The notes under the pieces are model-generated. The model was not told where the DNA came from, ran no database searches, and worked only from the letters and a program-made list of their open reading frames with translations. A stretch of DNA of 64,000 nt, from assembly GCF_029227915.1 (NCBI RefSeq), contig NC_079886.1:10747501-10811500 (forward strand). Direction: 5' to 3'. Source of the DNA: Hydractinia symbiolongicarpus (taxonomy: Eukaryota > Cnidaria > Hydrozoa > Anthoathecata > Hydractiniidae). Positions within the stretch are counted from its first letter, which is position 1, and the number at the start of each line of letters is the position of its first letter. A program made the position numbers and the translations under genes. Of this stretch, positions 57,480-64,000 are shown one piece after another.

Positions 57480-58190
57480 CCATATTAACAATAAATTTTT
57501 TTTTTCGGACACTTGTCCGAAATTGCTTAATTTGGGCCAAAATGTCAAAAAACGTCCCCAAAATCGGAACTTAAAGAGACTTCTTCCACAATATCTGGAA
57601 AATTAGGCCAGGATAAGATGTTTTTTACGATCCATAGGTTAGAGGGAATATTCAGGATAAAAGTAATTAAATTTTTATACTGTCCGAAATCGTCCAAAGG
57701 TATTTTTTGGGTCCAAATAAGCTAAATGTACGAAAAACAGCTAACAGTGCCATATTTCAACTTAAAGGTCGGTTCAATTTGGCGAGAATCCTTATCGTTT
57801 CTAGCCCTGAGACATTCTAAAGTGTACTAAATGAAATTATGATGTGTCCGAAAGTGTCCGAATTGATATTTTGGGCCTTTTTGGGCAAATTATCAGAAAT
57901 CTTTGCAAAAAAACCATTTAGGACCACGGTTACTGTTATAAGTTCGTTTGCTGGGTTTGGAAAGCTTATTGTTTCTAGTCTAGAGTGCCTTTAATGAAAT
58001 TATGATCTGTCCAAAACTGTCCGAATTGACGTTTTGGGACCAAATACGTGAAAAACGCTATTTTTCATACAAATTTAATTGAAAAGCTTAATTTAACAGG
58101 TGAAAAGAACTAATTGTTTTAATCCTGAGGCATTTTTAAGTTTCTAAGTTAAAAATATAACATGCCCGAAATTGTCCGAAAAAGTACTAG
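57480..58190. repeat. Array of about 4-5 diverged ~160-bp tandem units
   Basis: The motif TGTCCGAA (or TGTCCAAA / TGCCCGAA) starts a unit at about 57514, 57681, 57844, 58008 and 58163, giving spacings of 167, 163, 164 and 155. In most units a second GTCC(G/A)AA follows about 11 nt later, then TTTTGGG and (C/A)C(C/A)AAA. The two middle units also share AATGAAATTATGAT just before the motif. Confidence 0.75.
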
Positions 58191-58641
58191 TCTTGTATAG
58201 TGTACAAAATATATATTTTTTCTAAAATTTACAGAACTATTTTGTAAATAAAATATTTTTTTAATCTATACAATCTAAATATATATACATTGTAATAATT
58301 TAATCTTTGAAGTCTTCCATGCAGAAATCTAAATATAAAATAAGAGTCTAATTATTTCTAGATTATAAAGAGACAGTATTTGCAAGTACAAAAGCAACAG
58401 TGAGCCAGACAATGGATTTATAGTGTTACCTTGTGCAGAATACTTTGATGATCATAATACTAATTCTAAACTTTGTAAAAGGAACTGAACTTGTTTAATG
58501 GAACTAAAGGGAATAAGAACTACATCATTGTAACTATCTTTCATGATATATAAATAGATATATATTAACTCTCTTAATTTATATATATATAGTATATACA
58601 TTTAAATAAAATATAAACAGGAACATAAATTTACACATTTA

Positions 58642-59967
58642 TTATTTACAGTGGCCACAATAAGGACACTTACCCTTCCTATAAAAACTTTTCTGTCCGT
58701 TCCCCTTGCAAGGAACACACACACGCTCTACCCCTATCTGAAGCTTCCTATTGGCCTTGCTCCACAATTCCTGACGTTGCAGTAACAACGTTAGCTTCAG
58801 GTCCTGATCTCGAACCCCGTACAACTGTCTTACTTCCTTATTGACTGAGTTGTGCAAGCTCTCACCCTCCTCTTCACTCAAAAGTCCCAAAGTCCGATGC
58901 ATTTTTGCAAATCGTGGCACATCAAAAACTAACTCATGTAGTTTGCGTGTAATAGTCTCCTCAGGAAAGTGTTTTGGAAAGGCCTCACCAAATGAATTAC
59001 AAAATCTCTCTAAGGCATCTATTTCGGGATCGGTTAAAAATCGTTTACAAAAAAGAAGTGGTTGAATCTGACTAAACAAACCAAACACACAGAGAAATCG
59101 TTCGTGAAGATCTGCATTGTCAGCAATCACCTCACAAAGTCGAGCATGATTTCTCAGAACAACTTTGCAATGATTGCCAACAAATACATTACCATGGTAT
59201 GCTTGTCGTGCAACCTTGATGTCATCAAGGCATTGGAGAAGTTGCTTCTCCCGATGTCCCATGGTTTCTTCACACTTAGTCTGAAGGACCTTACACCTAA
59301 GTTCCAATTCTAAAATGGAATCGTCAAGAGTAACACGGCGTTCCCTTAGATCATCAATTCTCTTTTCCAAATGTGAATGAAGATCTAATCGACCTATTCC
59401 TGAACATTTTAGGCACGTAAATCTCTCAAGAGTTATCTCTTCAGATTCCCCAAACAATTCACAAACTTGATGTGACCATTTTTCACATGTGTCACATAAT
59501 ACCCAATTAACATCAGTATCAAACCTTGTTATTAAGCAAACCTCTGCAGCGCACGATCCAAAATCTTTATTTACTGCAAACCTTTTTTTTCCTGAGGAGT
59601 TTTTAGAGATGTTTTCAAGTTCACCAAAATCATGTCTTAGCCCTGCACTTAACCTGTCTGTCAAATTGGCCAGGTCTACGTATTCACCCCCTAATTGCCT
59701 TAAGGATTGTTCGCTCTCCCGCAGCTCTACGCTTTTCGTCACCCATTCAATATTATCTGACCTATCGCTGGGCATATCGTCGCATGCATCCAACCTGCGC
59801 ACACACTTCAACAACAGCTCATACAGCTTAAGGGTGATGCCTAATACAATATGCAAAACGGGTGGAACGACTCTGCTTAGATCCGTAATAGGAAAAATGA
59901 CATCACCCACAATAGATTCATGATACTTACCAGTTTTTCTTAAACCACCAGTGCGATCCTCGGCCAA
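58642..59967 (-). CDS. PHD-finger protein of a repetitive-element type (ORF 2)
   Basis: An open frame of about 441 codons with no clear ATG at its start. The N-terminal part has VVPPVLHIVLGITLKLYELL. A complete C4HC3 PHD finger follows (CAAEVC, WVLCDTCEKWSHQVC, FTCLKC). Coiled-coil sequence comes next, and the C-terminus is a zinc-ribbon-like C-x2-C-x12-C-x2-C, ending in CPYCGHC. PHD fingers usually read histone H3 tails. I recall similar multi-copy proteins in cnidarian genomes but cannot name the family. Its start overlaps the end of the upstream ORF by 28 nt in the -1 frame. This suggests either frameshifting, an internal deletion or a splice I cannot see. Confidence 0.6.
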   Translation of the reverse strand: MAEDRTGGLRKTGKYHESIVGDVIFPITDLSRVVPPVLHIVLGITLKLYELLLKCVRRLDACDDMPSDRSDNIEWVTKSVELRESEQSLRQLGGEYVDLANLTDRLSAGLRHDFGELENISKNSSGKKRFAVNKDFGSCAAEVCLITRFDTDVNWVLCDTCEKWSHQVCELFGESEEITLERFTCLKCSGIGRLDLHSHLEKRIDDLRERRVTLDDSILELELRCKVLQTKCEETMGHREKQLLQCLDDIKVARQAYHGNVFVGNHCKVVLRNHARLCEVIADNADLHERFLCVFGLFSQIQPLLFCKRFLTDPEIDALERFCNSFGEAFPKHFPEETITRKLHELVFDVPRFAKMHRTLGLLSEEEGESLHNSVNKEVRQLYGVRDQDLKLTLLLQRQELWSKANRKLQIGVERVCVPCKGNGQKSFYRKGKCPYCGHCK

Positions 59968-61124
59968 GTTTTCACTTGCTCAACTCTCATCTTGGGCTCA
60001 GATGGCAAAATAGGAGCACCAAGATTTGTTAAAACACACCTTAACCTACGAAATGCAGCAGTGGGCATCCTTAAAAGGCACCTTAGTTGGACAGCATCAG
60101 AGGGAGACAGAGGTTTGATATTACCTGACATCTCTGCAGCTATATGTGCAAGAGACGGGATCTTCTGCAACAGATTCATCAAAAGCATCGAAACTTCTTC
60201 CACCTTCCCATCACCTGAAACGAAACTAAGCACGCGCATGCACAGGTTGGATCTCCTACGCAGCTCGCGTTGTGACAATTCTGAGTTGGACTTACCACGC
60301 CTGCCTAAGTTGACAAAAGTAGTCTTATGTTTAAGGGGACCTCCATCTTTTGTTAAAAAAATACCTTCAAATATGGAGGAATTTTCGGCCTCATATGACT
60401 TAACAAAAATGAGATCGTGGTCATCTCTCCCACTACAACGACACAAAGAAGCTTTAGCCTGAAAAGTAGACTGACGTAGACCTTTGATAGTTTTTGAGGC
60501 CGTCGCGAACTTTTTTTGCGTGGATGCTAACTTATTAGAAATTTCCGTGAGATACACGTCCTTATCCTTCAAAGTGCCACTAACCTGGCCTAAATGAGAC
60601 TGCAAGGTCTCATTCCTATCCCGAAAAGTCTGAAACTCAGCTTCAACTTTACTTAACCGAGACGTTAAGTCTTCAATTTTTACCACCAACTGGCCATTTT
60701 CAGCAGATAACTGCTGATTCCTATTTAACAAATCTTGAAGCCTTGTTTCATATCTGATTCTTTCATTAGCGAAGGGATCAGGAGATGGTGGATTTGGCGC
60801 GCGCGACAGTTGTACGGTCGGGAAAAAAGGCAAATCTTTGTTTCTGATTTTTGAATCTGTTTTTGACATGTTTTTTTTACACATCTTAGCCAAACATTTA
60901 AATGTATTAAAAGAAGGCAAATCAAAACCTACTGGGAGCAAAAACTGTACAAAACTATACAAAACTAAAAAACTCTGGCTAAATTTATTTAGCAAAGCAA
61001 AAATTACACCATTTGTAATTTTTTTTGGATCCCCCACCCTAGTTACAGAAGGAAAATTTTCCTTAAAAATCCAGGAATCCTTCCACCCAATGGAATTCAA
61101 GTATTCCTTCTGTTGAGATCCCAT
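59940..61124 (-). CDS. Coiled-coil ORF upstream of the PHD ORF (ORF 1)
   Basis: 394 residues from the ATG at 61124. After a hydrophobic N-terminal segment (about residues 40-65), a coiled coil (RLQDLLNRNQQLSAENGQL and onward) runs to about residue 220. A compact domain follows with LRMPTAAFRRLRCVLTNLGA near the end, a pattern I associate with the region just before the core of cnidarian multi-copy element proteins. A second in-frame ATG lies about 80 codons in and could be the real start. It ends 28 nt inside ORF 2. No known catalytic motif is visible. Confidence 0.55.
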   Translation of the reverse strand: MGSQQKEYLNSIGWKDSWIFKENFPSVTRVGDPKKITNGVIFALLNKFSQSFLVLYSFVQFLLPVGFDLPSFNTFKCLAKMCKKNMSKTDSKIRNKDLPFFPTVQLSRAPNPPSPDPFANERIRYETRLQDLLNRNQQLSAENGQLVVKIEDLTSRLSKVEAEFQTFRDRNETLQSHLGQVSGTLKDKDVYLTEISNKLASTQKKFATASKTIKGLRQSTFQAKASLCRCSGRDDHDLIFVKSYEAENSSIFEGIFLTKDGGPLKHKTTFVNLGRRGKSNSELSQRELRRRSNLCMRVLSFVSGDGKVEEVSMLLMNLLQKIPSLAHIAAEMSGNIKPLSPSDAVQLRCLLRMPTAAFRRLRCVLTNLGAPILPSEPKMRVEQVKTWPRIALVV

Positions 61125-62090
61125 ACCCAGTAGTTAGTTAAAAAGAACTTTGAAGGGAAAAAAATTACAAACTTCACACACACAAAAAGAAAACACAACA
61201 ATAACAATATAAACAACAGACGAAAGAAACAGCGAGAATAACACGTAACTAAATACTTAAAACAATTTAAAAAAAACAGGCACCTTCAAAGTTCAAGGAA
61301 TTAACCAGGGATATTCCCAATGAAAAAGAAGAATCACTTAGCTGGTTTTGATCTGCCGTCCCGCTTGAAAAGAATTATATTAACAGCGTGCGTTTGTATA
61401 TAGCAACGCTGTCTCGATTATTCTGCCATTATTACTTTTTTCCGCACTCAGAACCGTATCTCTATTTCGGGCTATCGAGGACGCGATAAACACGGTATTT
61501 CCATCATTCTGTAACAAAAACCATACCTAACAAATCATTTGATGGCAACAGTCTGGATCTATTATATCTATAGATACTTACTTATTGGAACAAAAAAGGG
61601 ATGATATTACATTGTATTGCCGTGCACCACTTTTCAAACTTTATCCGCTCTTTTTTAGCGCTAGAATAAGACTTTAACTTAAAATTTAAGTGGTTTATAG
61701 TTTGCGAGACGGACGGTGCTCGCAACAGGCCGATACTACCACGTCCCCAGGCTCCCTGTTCCAAATTTTAGGTCTGTAGCTATCACCGCGGCGTTGCCAC
61801 TAGGTTGGATAGATGGCATGCTTTTTGCGGAAAAATAATATTTTTCGAATTTTATGTGTTCTGTTCGATTAAAGTACTCGAAGTACCTACCACACATATG
61901 AAACATATTTATTTTATTATAAAGAAGAAAGGTAGACCGTTTTAATATTTTTTATTTCAGTAAAATTAAAATATTACAAAAAAAGTTACAATAATTTAAA
62001 AAATGATAAAAATACAATTTTTTAAAAAAAATTGTGGAAGCCATTTTAATTTTGTCCGCGGTTTGACCGTAGCGAAACAGCCAGCTATGA

Positions 62091-63375
62091 GGGTGCAACC
62101 AACTAGAATAAAGAGGTGCATCTAGTTAGGTAGCAGGCTGTTTGTTCTATATAACAAAATTATTTTTTGAAATACACCATTACAATAATTCAGGAAAGCT
62201 AATACTTCATCACAGTTTATTTTGCGATTGAAGGAGGTAAACATCACACATTTATAATGAGAAAACACATTCTTTTGTGATAACTTTTCTTTCAGCGTTT
62301 TGTTTTTAATGAAAGGTACACATAGGTTGTATCTTATTATTTTTATTAACGTTTCCTGAAAACTTGAAAGAAATTGAAAGATAGGAAGTTAAAAAACTGG
62401 AGAAAACATTCTTTCGTCTCTAACAAACTGTTATGAAAACATGTTTTTTACCTCCTTTCTTCCGATATTGTAAAACGACGGAGAGCCTTAAGAACACATG
62501 TACAATTGAATTATCATTATTTCTGATTGAACCCAAACAATGAATGCGATATATTCAAAGATTTTCAGTAATGATACATAAAGGTTTTTGGAAATTATTA
62601 TACTTCATAACAAACCCATTCTCCCCTGTTACTAACAGGAAATTAAGAGCTGAACCAATGGAGAATCTTCTGTTGCAATGGCACGAGAACCGCTTATCAG
62701 AATTTAAAAGGCCTCCATAAATGTTTTCTAAATCTTTATAGCTAAATTCATTGGTCCAACCGTGCTAGGACTGTGGAAACTTGTAGTAAATAATTTCCCT
62801 ATTTAGATCAAGAATTTTTCCCTGAAGTCTGAAATGATTCATAACATGAGGAAAAAAACTTTTTCTTTGGTTAGGAAATACCATGTAATAACTGCTTATT
62901 TTTTATTGTGATGAGAATGTAGAGTATAACCTCTCTATATAGATGAGAGACAGCGGGATGTAATGTTTTGATTTGTGCACAGGCAAAAAAAATTAACAAC
63001 AGACAGCAAAGAAATAAGATTGACACTAAAATTTGTAAATTCTGCTCTTAAACAGATTATTTAACATATAGTTAACAAAAAATATTTTCTGTGCATTTAT
63101 AACCTTATATTCTCAAAAATCTATAAATTAGTGTAAATAGTCAATTTGGTCTATATATGTGATCTGTAGTCCTTCTTTTCTTGCCTGTCTGGATGCATAC
63201 GTTATACCGAACTTTGTAAACATTCACAACCATCTATAGGACAATCAATTTTTACAAGGTAAAAAGTTTCAAATCATTTTTATATTATTTGATAGGTATT
63301 TGTTTCATACATCACCTAAAAATGCATTTTGGTGATGTATGAATGAATAAACTTTGATTAATCCCCAGCTGACAC
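62091..63375. other. Intergenic with one dispersed repeat
   Basis: AT-rich. 63117-63230 is a diverged copy of the repeat at 36463-36565 (shared TTGCCTGT and GAACTTTGTAAACATTC). No gene was recognised. Confidence 0.45.
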
Positions 63376-64000
63376 AATCATCATCATCATCATCATCATC
63401 ATCATTCTCGGCTTAACGTCCGTTTTCCCTGCTAGCATGGGTTGGACGGGGTATATTAATGACCCTCTTCCAATCTGATCTAGACTGTGTTAGATCTAAA
63501 CTCATGCCAAGTCTTTCTTGGTCTGCCTCTGGGCTTTGCCCCAGGAACTATCAAGTCTCTACACTTTCTTACCCAATTATCCTCCTCCATTCTTTCCAAG
63601 TTCCCCAGCCAATTCAATCTTCTTATCTGGATAACATCTTTAATTCTACGGAGACTTAGCCTGCTTCTTAGCTCATGTGAACTCTTTCTGTCTCTCAGAC
63701 TGGCGCACATCCACCTAACCATTCTCATATCATTCCTTTCTAAACGGTCAAGATCTTCCTGCTTCACTGCCCATGTCTCACTACCGTACAACATAACACT
63801 TCTTACACAGGCCTCATACAACCTACCTTTTACCTCAATTGACAGGGCTCTGCTAGTCAACAAAGGAAGTAACTCTCTGAACTTTTTCCAAGCAGAACAT
63901 ATCCTGCAAGTAACACTTCTTCCAACACCCCCTTCACTGCCCAACATATCACCTAAGTAACAGAAGCTCTCAACTATCTCTAACGAGCCACTGTTGTACA
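63376..64000 (-). mobile_element. LINE 3' part, continues beyond window
   Basis: The minus strand encodes the C-terminal part of a LINE reverse-transcriptase polyprotein: FCYLGDMLGSEGGV, LYEACVRSVMLYGSETWAV, RMVRWMCASLRDR, RRLNWLGNLERMEEDNWVRK and GAKPRGRPRKTW. The 3' UTR-like end is shared with 39.1 and 41.3 kb and a (GAT/ATG)n tail (63379-63405). Compared with the 39.1-kb copy, about 30 nt are missing after PRKTW, which shifts the frame. So this copy is defective. Confidence 0.88.

Larger units (their letters stand above)
57340..62090 (-). mobile_element. Candidate unnamed DNA element: TIR-like ends, two ORFs and a subterminal repeat array
   Basis: Two overlapping minus-strand ORFs (61124-59940 and 59967-58642) lie between imperfect inverted ends. 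The left end has GGCTGTTTC (57349-57357) and GCGGACAAAAATGGC (57361-57375). The right end, read on the minus strand, has GGCTGTTTC (62082-62074), then GCGGACAAAATT and AAAATGGC (62059-62040). Between the left end and the ORFs lies an array of diverged ~160-bp units. I infer a DNA-type mobile element. The exact boundaries and target-site duplication are not resolved, and no transposase catalytic signature was recognised. Confidence 0.5.

Noticed and set aside
59992-60462. 156-codon plus-strand ORF
   Set aside because: It is antisense to the coiled-coil ORF of the 57-62 kb element and has no features of its own.

Overview
This window is eukaryotic DNA from a cnidarian, most likely a hydrozoan or other medusozoan. 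It is AT-rich, and its genes are split by many short GT-AG introns. The strongest lineage marker is an intact minicollagen gene at 27.1-27.8 kb, with two cysteine-rich domains of the C-x3-C-x3-C-x3-CC type around a collagen core. These proteins build the nematocyst capsule wall and are restricted to cnidarians and close relatives. I cannot name the species.

Layout: (1) 1-13.9 kb, minus strand: the 5' part of a very large gene whose N-terminal region resembles fibrous sheath-interacting protein 2 (FSIP2). It has eight small exons and one giant exon that runs off the left edge. (2) 15.0-18.6 kb, plus: the TM4-TM7 half of an adhesion-GPCR-like receptor. (3) 19.2-20.7 kb, minus: a complete three-exon Golgi-type carbohydrate sulfotransferase. 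(4) 22.4-24.4 kb, minus: a decayed DIRS-like tyrosine-recombinase retroelement. (5) 27.1-27.8 kb, plus: minicollagen. (6) 29.9-35.3 kb, minus: a complete seven-exon PTTG1IP homologue. Its second intron holds an almost pristine Penelope-like retroelement with an intact RT plus GIY-YIG ORF. (7) 38-41.6 kb: nested LINE and SINE fragments. (8) 41.8-44.6 kb, plus: a complete nine-exon RSU1 (Ras suppressor protein 1). (9) 47.3-48.2 kb, minus: a two-exon coiled-coil gene I cannot name. (10) 57.3-62.1 kb: an unnamed element with two overlapping ORFs, one carrying a PHD finger. It has TIR-like ends and an array of diverged ~160-bp repeats. (11) 63.4-64 kb: the 3' end of a LINE running off the right edge.

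The genes look like independent single genes rather than a functional cluster. RSU1 belongs to the integrin adhesion machinery, PTTG1IP is a small type I membrane protein, the sulfotransferase modifies glycans, FSIP2-like proteins belong to sperm flagella, and minicollagen belongs to stinging cells. The spaces between them hold many small non-autonomous elements: tRNA-derived SINEs, Helitron-like ends, foldback elements and microsatellites. Exon models were accepted only where splice sites, reading phase and protein similarity agreed. Family names rest on recall of conserved motifs, not on any database search.
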